Assembly (NCBI RefSeq): GCF_018131225.1
Contig: NZ_JAFCMM010000005.1
Location: 124,001-188,000, forward strand
DNA length: 64,000 nucleotides
Origin: Bradyrhizobium sp. U87765 SZCCT0048
GTDB taxonomy: Bacteria; Pseudomonadota; Alphaproteobacteria; Rhizobiales; Xanthobacteraceae
Reading direction: 5' to 3'
Shown piece after piece: positions 34,041-41,713 of the stretch. Below the pieces are notes generated by a model. It made no database searches, had not been told where the DNA came from, and saw nothing but the letters and a program-made list of their open reading frames with translations. The number at the start of each line of letters is the position of its first letter. Position 1 is the stretch's first letter. The translations under genes were made by a program, and so were the position numbers.

Positions 34041-35084
34041 GTGACGCCCATCGTCGGGATCATCGCCAATCCGGTTTCCGCGCGCGACATCCGCCGGGTG
34101 GTCGCGAACGCGTCGAGCCTGCAGATTGCCGACCGCGCCAACATCCTGTTGCGCGTGCTTGCGGCGCTCGCCGCCTGCGGCGTATCGCAAGTGCTGATGA
34201 TGCCGGAGCGCGGCGGCATCGCCGGTCATGTGCTGCGGGGGATCGCGCGGGCGCGGCCGCAGGACGGCGCGCACTTTCCCGCCGTGAACTGGCTCGACAT
34301 GCCGGTCACCGGCACGGCCGAGGACAGCCGCACCGCGGCGCGGCTGCTGCGCAAGGCGGGGGCGGCAGCCATCGTCGTGCTCGGCGGCGATGGCACCCAT
34401 CGCGCGGTGGTGTCGCAATGCGGCAGCGTCCCGATCGCCGGCATTTCCACCGGCACCAACAACGCGTTTCCCGAGCACCGCGAGCCGACCATCACCGGCC
34501 TCGCCGCGGGACTCGCCGCCACCGGCATGGTTCCGCGCTCGGCCGCCCTCGTGCCCAACAAGATCATCGAGGTCGCCGCCGGGCGTATCACCGACATCGC
34601 GCTGGTCGACGTCGCCTTCGTCACCGATGGTTTCGTCGGTGCCCGCGCGGTGTGGCGCATGGACACGCTGCGCGAGCTGTTCGTCACCTTCGCCGATCCC
34701 GAGGTGATCGGGCTCGCGGCCATCGCCGGGTTGATCGAGCCGGTGTCGCGGCGCCAGTCCGGCGGCCTGATGGTGCGCTTCGCGCCCACGGCAGCAGCGC
34801 CGACCGTGCTCAGTGCCCCGATCGCGCCGGGCATGATCGCCCCGATCGGCATCGACGACTGGCGGCTGATGCCGGCAGGCGTTCCGTTCGCGCCGACGCT
34901 GCGGTCCGGCTCGATCGCGCTCGACGGCGAGCGCGAGCTGTCGTTCACCGCGCGCGACGAGGTGGCGGTGACGCTGCGCGACGGCGCGTTCCACACCATC
35001 GATGTCGCCGCCGTCATGAAATTCGCGGCGCTCAACGGCCTGCTGCGGCAGGCCCAGCGTACGCCAGCGCCCTCGTTCGCCTGA
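34041..35084 (+). CDS. acoX: AcoX, ATP-NAD kinase-like protein of acetoin catabolism
   Basis: About 347 residues starting at a GTG with GGGAGGA upstream. It begins TPIVGIIANPVSARDIRRVV and contains the NAD-kinase/diacylglycerol-kinase-type motif VVLGGDGTHRAVVSQCG and GISTGTNNAFPEHREPT. AcoX is found in acetoin operons in front of acoA; its biochemical role is unsettled. It is the first gene of the operon, 27 bp before acoA, and sits behind the sigma-54 promoter. Three-layer fold typical of NAD kinases is likely. Confidence 0.9.
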   Translation: MTPIVGIIANPVSARDIRRVVANASSLQIADRANILLRVLAALAACGVSQVLMMPERGGIAGHVLRGIARARPQDGAHFPAVNWLDMPVTGTAEDSRTAARLLRKAGAAAIVVLGGDGTHRAVVSQCGSVPIAGISTGTNNAFPEHREPTITGLAAGLAATGMVPRSAALVPNKIIEVAAGRITDIALVDVAFVTDGFVGARAVWRMDTLRELFVTFADPEVIGLAAIAGLIEPVSRRQSGGLMVRFAPTAAAPTVLSAPIAPGMIAPIGIDDWRLMPAGVPFAPTLRSGSIALDGERELSFTARDEVAVTLRDGAFHTIDVAAVMKFAALNGLLRQAQRTPAPSFA

Positions 35085-35111
35085 AGAAACCACCACGGAG
35101 GAAACCACGTC

Positions 35112-36095
35112 ATGTCCGACAATCCCTTTCCGCTGAAGAAGGCCGAACTGCTCGACGCCTACCGCACCATGCGCACCATTCGCGAGTTCGAGGAACGGCT
35201 GCATGTCGAGTTCGCCAAGGGCGACATTCCCGGCTTCGTCCACCTCTATGCGGGCGAGGAGGCCTGCGCCACCGGCATCATGATGCATCTTACCGACATC
35301 GATCGCATCGCCTCGACCCATCGCGGCCATGGCCACTGCATCGCCAAGGGCGTCGACGTTCACGGCATGATGGCGGAGATCTACGGCAAGGAGAGCGGCT
35401 CGTGCCGTGGCAAGGGCGGCTCGATGCACATCGCCGATCTCTCCAAGGGCATGATGGGCGCCAACGGCATTCTCGGGGCGGGCGCGCCGCTGATCTGCGG
35501 CGCCGGGCTCGCTGCCAAGTTCCGCGGCGACGGCGGCGTCGGCATCACCTTCTTCGGCGACGGGGCCTCCAATCAGGGCACGGTGCTGGAGAGCATGAAC
35601 CTCGCCGCAGTGTGGAACCTGCCGGTGATCTTCGTGGTCGAGAACAACGGCTATGCGGAATCGACCTCGGTCGACTACGCCACCGCCGTCGACAGCTATG
35701 TCGACCGCGCCTCGGGCTTCGGCCTGCCCGGTGTCACCGTCGACGGCACCGACTTCTTCGCGGTGTACGAGGCCGCCGGCGAGATGATCAGGCGGGCGCG
35801 GGACGGCGGCGGCCCGTCGCTCCTGGAATGCAAGATGATCCGCTTCTTCGGTCACTTCGAGGGCGATGCCCAGACCTACAAGGCCAAGGGCGAGAACGAC
35901 CACAACCGTGCCACGCGCGACTGCATCAAGCTGTTCGCCGGGCGCGTCACGCAGGCCGGCATCGTCACCCCGGCCGAGCTTGCGATGATCGACCGCGAGG
36001 TCATCAGCCTGATCGATGATGCGGTGTCCACCGCCAAGGGCGCGCCGCTGCCGACCGCGCGCGACCTGCTCACCGACGTCTACGTCGCCTACTGA
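35112..36095 (+). CDS. acoA: Acetoin dehydrogenase E1 component, alpha subunit
   Basis: 327 residues. It is the thiamine-diphosphate-binding half of the E1 component that cleaves acetoin and loads an acetyl group onto the lipoyl domain of E2. The ThDP motif is FFGDGASNQGTVLESMNLAA to VENNGYAEST (GDG...NN). HRGHGHCIAKGVDVHGMMAEIYG and GSCRGKGGSMHI are the PDH-alpha family signature. It pairs with AcoB (start 29 bp downstream). A GGAGGAAACC site precedes the ATG. Confidence 0.94.
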   Translation: MSDNPFPLKKAELLDAYRTMRTIREFEERLHVEFAKGDIPGFVHLYAGEEACATGIMMHLTDIDRIASTHRGHGHCIAKGVDVHGMMAEIYGKESGSCRGKGGSMHIADLSKGMMGANGILGAGAPLICGAGLAAKFRGDGGVGITFFGDGASNQGTVLESMNLAAVWNLPVIFVVENNGYAESTSVDYATAVDSYVDRASGFGLPGVTVDGTDFFAVYEAAGEMIRRARDGGGPSLLECKMIRFFGHFEGDAQTYKAKGENDHNRATRDCIKLFAGRVTQAGIVTPAELAMIDREVISLIDDAVSTAKGAPLPTARDLLTDVYVAY

Positions 36096-36124
36096 CGCAC
36101 CAGCAACATCCGGAGGACATATTC

Positions 36125-37144
36125 ATGGCCCGCAAGATCAGCTTCAAGCAGGCGATCAACGAAGCTCTCGACCTGGAGATGCGCCGCGATCCGACCGTCA
36201 TCGTGATGGGTGAGGATATCGTCGGCGGCGCCGGCGCCCCCGGCGAGGACGATGCCTGGGGCGGCGTGCTCGGCGTCACCAAGGGGCTGCACGCCAAGCA
36301 CGCCGGACGGCTGCTCGACACGCCGCTGTCGGAATCGGCCTATATCGGCGCGGCGATCGGCGCCGCCGCCTGCGGCATGCGTCCCGTCGCCGAACTGATG
36401 TTCCTCGATTTCATGGGGGTCTGTTTCGACCAGATCATGAACCAGGCCGCGAAGTTCAAGTACATGTTCGGTGGCAAGGCCCGCACGCCGGTGGTGATCC
36501 GTGCCATGGTCGGCGCCGGCTTCCGCGCCGCCGCGCAGCACTCGCAGATGCTGACCCCGATCTTCACCCATGTGCCGGGCCTCAAGGTGGTTTGCCCGTC
36601 GAATGCCTACGACGCCAAGGGCCTGCTGATCCAGGCGATCCGCGACGACGATCCCGTGATCTTCTGCGAGCACAAGAACCTCTATGGCCTGGAGGCCGAC
36701 GTACCCGCGGAGGCCTACGCCATTCCGTTCGGCGAGGCCAATGTGGTGCGCGAGGGCAAGGACGTCACCATCGTCGGCTACGGCCTCACGGTGCATCGTG
36801 CGCTCGAGGCGGCCGAGAAGCTCGCCAGGAGCCGGATCGAAGCCGAGGTCATCGACCTGCGCACGCTGTCGCCGATCGATCTCGATACCGTGATCGAGAG
36901 CGTGGAGAATACCGGCCGCCTCGTCGTGGTGGACGAGGCCAATCCGCGCTGCTCGATCGCCGCCGACATTGTCGCCAGCGTCACGCAGCATGCGTTCGGC
37001 GCGCTCAAGGCCGCGCCGCAGATGGTGACGGCGCCGCACACGCCGGTGCCGTTCTCGCCGGTGCTGGAGGATCTCTACATTCCCTCCGCCGAGGGCATCG
37101 CCGCGGCCGTGGCGAAGACCACCCAGGCCGCGCTCGCGGCCTGA
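36125..37144 (+). CDS. acoB: Acetoin dehydrogenase E1 component, beta subunit
   Basis: 339 residues, the transketolase-type beta subunit of E1. Motifs: ISFKQAINEALDLEMRRDPTVIVMGEDI at the N terminus, DTPLSESAYIGAAIGAAACGMRPVAELMFLDF, and the C-terminal domain PFGEANVVREGKDVTIVGYG with IDLRTLSPIDLDTVIESVENTGRLVVVDEA. It forms the alpha2-beta2 E1 with AcoA. A CGGAGGACATATTC site lies upstream. The C terminus is followed by a 161-bp gap before acoC. Confidence 0.94.
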   Translation: MARKISFKQAINEALDLEMRRDPTVIVMGEDIVGGAGAPGEDDAWGGVLGVTKGLHAKHAGRLLDTPLSESAYIGAAIGAAACGMRPVAELMFLDFMGVCFDQIMNQAAKFKYMFGGKARTPVVIRAMVGAGFRAAAQHSQMLTPIFTHVPGLKVVCPSNAYDAKGLLIQAIRDDDPVIFCEHKNLYGLEADVPAEAYAIPFGEANVVREGKDVTIVGYGLTVHRALEAAEKLARSRIEAEVIDLRTLSPIDLDTVIESVENTGRLVVVDEANPRCSIAADIVASVTQHAFGALKAAPQMVTAPHTPVPFSPVLEDLYIPSAEGIAAAVAKTTQAALAA

Positions 37145-37305
37145 CATCCCGGCGGTTGCCGCTGCGGACACTCCGCGCGACGACCGCCGGCCGCCGCCCC
37201 CGGGACCGCTCTGCGGCCCAATCCCCCTCCCGGGCGCCGGTCCGGGGGCGGCCCGCATTCACCAGCATGCGCCCGCGTGGCGCTCAGGAGCAGGATACGA
37301 GAGCG

Positions 37306-38433
37306 ATGTTGAACGAGCGCATCAAGCCGATCGTCATGCCCAAATGGGGACTGTCGATGGCGGAAGGAAAAGTCACGGGCTGGCTGAAGCCGGTCGGCAG
37401 CCGCCTGTCGGTCGGCGACGAAATTCTCGAGGTCGAGACCGACAAGATCGCCGGCGTGGTCGAGGCGGGCGACGGCGGCACCCTGCGCCGTGTGATCGGT
37501 GAGCCTTCCACCGTCTATCCGGTCAAGGCGCTGCTCGGCGTCATCGCCGACGACGAGGTGCCGGATGCCGACATCGATGCCTATATCGCTGGCTACGTCA
37601 CGCCCGCCGCCGACGACGATGACGAAGCCCAGGCCGGGCCGCGCACCGAGTTCGCGGACACGCCGGCCGGGAGCCTGCGCTATGCCAGGCGTGGCGAGGG
37701 CGCGACGACGGTCGTGCTGGTGCACGGCTTCGGTGGCGATCTCGACAACTGGCTGTTCAACATCGATGCGCTCGCGGCGGACGCCACCGTTTACGCGCTC
37801 GATCTGCCGGGTCATGGCCAGTCGGCCAAGGCCGTCGCGGATCCCTCGCTCGGCGGGCTGTCGCGGGCGCTGGTTGGCTTCATGGATGCGGTTGGTGTCG
37901 ACCGCGCGCACCTTGTCGGCCACTCCATGGGCGGCGCCGTGGCGCTGCGCACGGCGCTCGATGCCCCGGCGCGCGTGCAGTCGCTCACGCTGATCGGCTC
38001 GGCCGGTCTCGGGCCGGAGATCAATGGCGACTACATCGCCGGCTTCGTCGGCGCGTCGTCGCGGCGCGATCTCAAGCCCGTGCTGGAACAGCTGTTTGCC
38101 GATCCCGGTCTCGTCAGCCGGCAGCTTGTCGACGACCTGTTGAAATACAAGCGCCTCGACGGCGTCGGCGATGCGCTGGCCGCGCTGTCCGGCGGTCTGT
38201 TCGCCGGTGGCCGGCAAGCTCACGTGCTGGCGGGGGATCTCGCGGAGCTGAACCGGCCGGTGCTGGTGATCTGGGGCGCCGATGATCGCATCATTCCGGC
38301 CTCCCATGCGCCGCAGGCCGGCAGCAAGGCGACCATCGAGGTGATCGAGGGCGCCGGACACATGGTGCAGATGGAGAAGGCAGGGCGCGTCAACGAACTC
38401 GTCCGCGCCCATATCGGTCGCTCGGCGTCCTGA
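37306..38433 (+). CDS. acoC: Acetoin dehydrogenase E2 component (lipoyl domain plus alpha/beta-hydrolase acetyltransferase)
   Basis: About 375 residues. The N-terminal lipoyl domain (residues 1-82) carries Lys47 in EVETDKIAG, the lipoylation site. A short acidic linker (about 83-112) leads to an alpha/beta-hydrolase-type domain with the nucleophile elbow VGHSMGG (Ser207) and histidine in GAGHMVQ near the C terminus. This lipoyl-hydrolase fusion is the AcoC type, distinct from the CoA-binding acetyltransferase core of PDH E2. No peripheral-subunit-binding domain is apparent. The ATG at 37306 starts at the lipoyl domain; the frame is open far upstream as a shadow of acoB. Confidence 0.93.
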   Translation: MLNERIKPIVMPKWGLSMAEGKVTGWLKPVGSRLSVGDEILEVETDKIAGVVEAGDGGTLRRVIGEPSTVYPVKALLGVIADDEVPDADIDAYIAGYVTPAADDDDEAQAGPRTEFADTPAGSLRYARRGEGATTVVLVHGFGGDLDNWLFNIDALAADATVYALDLPGHGQSAKAVADPSLGGLSRALVGFMDAVGVDRAHLVGHSMGGAVALRTALDAPARVQSLTLIGSAGLGPEINGDYIAGFVGASSRRDLKPVLEQLFADPGLVSRQLVDDLLKYKRLDGVGDALAALSGGLFAGGRQAHVLAGDLAELNRPVLVIWGADDRIIPASHAPQAGSKATIEVIEGAGHMVQMEKAGRVNELVRAHIGRSAS

Positions 38434-38557
38434 CCGCAGCGAGCGCGGCGGCCGTCCGCCGACATCGTCGTCCGCCAAACGGTGGCGGACGAACGGGCTG
38501 TCGCGGGCGGGCGCGGCGGCGATCCCACGCATCCGATACCAACAAGGGAGATCATCC

Positions 38558-39634
38558 ATGAAGGCCCTGCGTTTCCATGCCGCCAAGGACCTGCGGGTCG
38601 AAGACGTTCCGCCGCCCCCGGACCGGCTCGCCGATGGCGAGGTGCGCATCCGCAACCGCTTCGTCGGCATCTGCGGTACCGACCTGCACGAATACGCTTA
38701 CGGTCCGATCTTCGTGCCGGTCGCGCCGCATCCTTTCACCGGGGCGCGAGCGCCGCAGGTGCTCGGCCACGAGTTCGGCGGCGTCGTCGAGGCGGTCGGC
38801 AAGGGCGTCACTGCTGTGAAAGCAGGCGACCGCGTCTCGGTGCAGCCGCTGATCATGCCGCGCGCCGGCGACTATTTTTCTGACCGCGGGCTGTTTCACC
38901 TCAGCGGCGATCTCGCGCTCGCCGGCCTCAGCTGGGCGTGGGGCGGCATGACCGAGCAGGCGGTGCTCAACGACTACAACGTGCAGAAAATTCCGGACGC
39001 GATGACCGACGAGGAGGCGGCGCTGGTCGAGCCGACGGCGGTCGCGGTCTATGCCTGCGACCGCGGCGGGGTGACGGCCGGCAGCAGCGTGCTGGTCACC
39101 GGCGCAGGCCCCATTGGTCTCCTCACGCTGCTGGCAGCTCGCGCGGCCGGCGCGACGCAGCTGTTCGTATCCGACCTCAACGAGGCGCGGCTGGCGTTCG
39201 CCAGGGGCATGCTGCCCGACGTCGTCACCATCAATCCGCGGCACGACAAGCCCGGCGAGGTGGTGCGCGCGCAGACGGAAGGGAATGTCGGCTGCGACGT
39301 GGCCATCGAGTGCGTCGGCAACGAGCATGCGCTGAAGGCCTGCCTCGATGCCGTGCGCAAGCAGGGCGTCGTGGTGCAGACGGGGCTGCATCCCCATGAG
39401 AACCCGCTCGACTGGTTCCAGGTGACCTTCAAGGATGTCGATATCCGCGGCTCGTGGGCGTACCCCACCCAGTACTGGCCGCGGGTCATCCGTCTCATCA
39501 GTTCCGGGCAACTGCCGGCCAGGAAGATCGTGACGCGGCGCATTCGTCTCGACGACGCTGTTACGCAGGGATTCGACGCCTTGCTCGATCCGGCCGGAAC
39601 GCAGCTTAAGATTCTCATCGACCTCACGCAATGA
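38558..39634 (+). CDS. Zinc-type medium-chain dehydrogenase, 2,3-butanediol dehydrogenase-like
   Basis: 358 residues. GHEFGGVVEAVGKG and GICGTDLHEY provide the catalytic zinc ligands (Cys, His-Glu). The NAD-binding loop is VTGAGPIGLLTLLAARAAG. The structural zinc-binding four-Cys loop normally found near residue 100 is absent: that segment reads QPLIMPRAGDYFSDRGLFHL. In acetoin operons this position is taken by 2,3-butanediol dehydrogenase, which feeds acetoin to the E1-E2 enzyme, and that is the most likely role. It begins 124 bp after acoC. Confidence 0.88.
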   Translation: MKALRFHAAKDLRVEDVPPPPDRLADGEVRIRNRFVGICGTDLHEYAYGPIFVPVAPHPFTGARAPQVLGHEFGGVVEAVGKGVTAVKAGDRVSVQPLIMPRAGDYFSDRGLFHLSGDLALAGLSWAWGGMTEQAVLNDYNVQKIPDAMTDEEAALVEPTAVAVYACDRGGVTAGSSVLVTGAGPIGLLTLLAARAAGATQLFVSDLNEARLAFARGMLPDVVTINPRHDKPGEVVRAQTEGNVGCDVAIECVGNEHALKACLDAVRKQGVVVQTGLHPHENPLDWFQVTFKDVDIRGSWAYPTQYWPRVIRLISSGQLPARKIVTRRIRLDDAVTQGFDALLDPAGTQLKILIDLTQ

Positions 39635-39706
39635 CCGCCACGCGCTGCTGCGGCAGGCCGGCGCGCATCCCGCAGCGGCGCATCCGTTGATCCATCGAGG
39701 GAGGCC

Positions 39707-40495
39707 ATGATGAAGGGACTGAAGGACAAGGCGGTGATCGTGACCGGAGCCGCGCGCGGCATCGGCGCGGCGATGGCGAGGGGGCTCGCCGAGGGCGGCG
39801 CCCATGTCGCTGTCGCCGACCTTCGCAAGGAGGACGCCGACGCCATGGCGGCGCAGATCGTGTCGGCGGGCGGCAAGGCGATCGGCCTTGCGGTCGATGT
39901 CCGCAAGCGGGCAAGCGTGCGCGCGATGATCGATGCCACGGTCGCGGCGTTCAGCGGCCTCGACGTCATCTTCAACAATGCAGGTATCGCGCAGGTCAAG
40001 CCGTTCCTCGAGATCAGCGAGGAAGACTGGCAGACAGTGCTGGACGTCAACGCCCTCGGCGTCCTCATCGGCATGCAGGAGGCGGTGAAGACTTTCCAGG
40101 CGCTGAAGCGGCGCGGCAAGATCGTCAATACCGCCTCGATCGCCGGCAAGCAGGGGTACGAGCCGCTGGCGCATTACTCCGCCAGCAAGTTCGCGGTGGT
40201 GGCGCTGACACAGGCTGCCGCGCGTGCGTTCGGCAATCAGGGCATCACCGCCAACTGCATCTGTCCGGGCGTGGTCGCAACGCCGATGTGGAAGCTGATC
40301 GACCAGGGCTTTCAGGAGCACGGCCTCAGCAAATCGCCGGAGGAGGCGTTCAATACCTTTGCCGCCAGCGCCGTGCTGGGACGGCCGTCCCAGGCCGACG
40401 ATCTCGTCGGGGTCGCGCGTTTCCTCGCCTCGTCCGAGTCCGATTTCATGACCGGGCAGTCGCTGCTTGTTGACGGCGGCATGGTCTTCACCTGA
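39707..40495 (+). CDS. SDR acetoin/diacetyl reductase-like enzyme
   Basis: 262 residues of the classical SDR type. The cofactor loop is VTGAARGIGAAMARGL, the NNAG motif is FNNAGIAQ, and the catalytic Ser-Tyr-Lys set lies in NTASIAGKQGYEPLAHYSASKFAVV (YxxxK = YSASK). The sequence and operon position fit an NADH-dependent acetoin/diacetyl reductase (BudC-like), but closely related SDRs act on many secondary alcohols. GGGAGGCC precedes two possible ATGs at 39707 and 39710. It follows the butanediol-type dehydrogenase by 72 bp. Confidence 0.88.
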   Translation: MMKGLKDKAVIVTGAARGIGAAMARGLAEGGAHVAVADLRKEDADAMAAQIVSAGGKAIGLAVDVRKRASVRAMIDATVAAFSGLDVIFNNAGIAQVKPFLEISEEDWQTVLDVNALGVLIGMQEAVKTFQALKRRGKIVNTASIAGKQGYEPLAHYSASKFAVVALTQAAARAFGNQGITANCICPGVVATPMWKLIDQGFQEHGLSKSPEEAFNTFAASAVLGRPSQADDLVGVARFLASSESDFMTGQSLLVDGGMVFT

Positions 40496-40528
40496 AGGTG
40501 CGATATCGTCAGCACAGGAGATAAAGTC

Positions 40529-40873
40529 ATGGCCGAAGGTTCAGCCAAGGATCGCCTCAAGGCGATGAATGCGCGCTACGCGGCGCTCGCGAAAGCAGCA
40601 CCGCAACCGATGGGCGCGTTCCGCAACCTGATGATCGAGGCATCGAAGGACGGCGTGCTGCCGGCGAAGTTCAAGGAGCTGGTCGCGGTGGCGCTCGCCG
40701 TGCACCAGAACTGCAGCGACTGCATCCTGTTCCACGTCGCCAACGCGCGCAATCATGGCGCCAGCCGCGAGGAGCTCGCGGAGGTGCTCGGCGTCGCCGT
40801 CGAGATGGGCGGCGGGCCGAGCTCGGTCTATGCCGGGCACGCGCTCGCCGCGTTCGACGAGCTCGCGCAGTAG
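40529..40873 (+). CDS. AhpD-like carboxymuconolactone decarboxylase-family peroxidase
   Basis: 114 residues. The complete AhpD motif E-x11-C-x2-C-x3-H is present: Glu50, Cys62, Cys65, His69 in KELVAVALAVHQNCSDCILFH. The family reduces hydroperoxides with a vicinal thiol pair; in mycobacteria the donor is a lipoylated E2 protein. Here the gene ends an operon that encodes the lipoylated AcoC, so a functional link is plausible. Sequence is otherwise like the small CMD-type proteins. AGGAGATAAAGTC lies upstream; the stop is 28 bp from the convergent gene at 40902. Confidence 0.9.
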   Translation: MAEGSAKDRLKAMNARYAALAKAAPQPMGAFRNLMIEASKDGVLPAKFKELVAVALAVHQNCSDCILFHVANARNHGASREELAEVLGVAVEMGGGPSSVYAGHALAAFDELAQ

Positions 40874-40901
40874 CGGGACGCGCGGATGCCACCGCGCCCT
40901 G

Positions 40902-41180
40902 TCAGAGCGGATAGCGCCATTTCAGGGCGCGGCGCAGCACCAGGATGGCCGGCACCAGCACCGCGACCATGATCCACAGCAGGGGCGGGATCGGCCCGCT
41001 TCGCTGCAGGTAAGCCATACACATCGCAAGCCCCAGCAGCACCATGGTCAGGCTGGTCGCCGACCAGTAGAGCGGCGAGCGCAGCAGGCCGCTCGCCACC
41101 CGCTCGGTGCTCTGCCGCCGCGCGTGGACCGTCAACCATGCGAGCATGGCGACAAAGGCGATGGACAGGATGATCGTCAT
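40902..41180 (-). CDS. Small membrane protein of unknown function
   Basis: About 92 residues from the ATG at 41178-41180, which has GGAGGA with a 7-bp spacer. Two or three membrane segments are visible: IILSIAFVAMLAWLTV, WSATSLTMVLLGLAMCMAYL and LLWIMVAVLVPAILVL, with a basic tail (RRALKWRYPL). A positive loop (HARRQSTERVASG) sits between the first two. I do not recognise a family. It converges with the AhpD-like gene and its promoter region faces the gap at 41181-41600. Confidence 0.75.
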   Translation of the reverse strand: MTIILSIAFVAMLAWLTVHARRQSTERVASGLLRSPLYWSATSLTMVLLGLAMCMAYLQRSGPIPPLLWIMVAVLVPAILVLRRALKWRYPL

Positions 41181-41600
41181 GAATCCGTCCTCCGCCATGC
41201 AGCATGGCGGACAGACGTTGACGAAGCGTCACGTCGATCGATGGTTTTGCATTATGATCGCGTGCGTGAGGCGGGACCGGCTGTCGTTGCCGGATTGTTG
41301 ACATTTTGAATCAATCCGGAATGTTCGTGGACGCGCGCTGCGTGTGCATGCACACGATCTGTGATTGCCGGTGACGCGCCGCGATGGAACCCGTCGCGAC
41401 AAATTGATGCCGCATTGATGATCGACCGTCCGCGTCGACGATCGCTGATGCGTGGGGACGCAGATCCACGGCGGTCGCGCGTCACGTCTTTGGGGTGTTT
41501 CGCGTCATTCACATCTCGGGTCGCCGGTCCACAGGGATCGCGATGACTCGTGTCCGATCACGTATCGCCGGCCGCATGCGGCCGGCGTCAGGGGGGGATT
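41181..41600. other. Intergenic region with three palindromes
   Basis: A 420-bp AT-richer gap between the divergent small membrane protein and microprotein genes. It contains CCGGATTG (41290-41297) with CAATCCGG (41312-41319) as 8-bp arms around TTGACATTTTGAAT; the perfect 16-mer CGTGTGCATGCACACG (41341-41356); and a 22-bp GC-rich palindrome at 41566-41587 just before the microprotein ribosome binding site. TTGACA inside the first could be a -35 element. No longer coding frame is supported. Confidence 0.55.
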
Positions 41601-41696
41601 ATGCCCATCCGCGCCATCGGCGGGGGACTGGTCGCGCATGTCGCCGCGATCGCCGCCATGATCCTGATTGCCGCGGCAATCTTTTTCCTGCGATAG
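41601..41696 (+). CDS. 31-residue single-pass membrane microprotein
   Basis: An ATG at 41601 preceded by a G-rich Shine-Dalgarno (GGGGGGGATT) opens a 32-codon frame ending in TAG. The product has a short polar start (MPIRAIGGG) and one long hydrophobic helix (LVAHVAAIAAMILIAAAIFFL) ending in a single Arg, the pattern of a tail-out or bitopic microprotein. A 22-bp palindrome lies 13 bp before the start and could gate access to the ribosome. It converges with the P450-DyP gene, 17 bp away. Function unknown. Confidence 0.55.
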   Translation: MPIRAIGGGLVAHVAAIAAMILIAAAIFFLR

Positions 41697-41713
41697 CCCC
41701 GCCGTCGCGCCCG

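Noticed and set aside
33645..35903. A 752-codon minus-strand frame opposite acoX and acoA
   Set aside because: Repetitive, His/Arg/Asp-rich product with no domain. The other strand encodes AcoX and AcoA with intact motifs and ribosome binding sites.
41298..41311. TTGACATTTTGAAT as an FNR/FixK box
   Set aside because: The FixK/FNR consensus TTGAT-N4-ATCAA is not met; the spacing and second half do not match.
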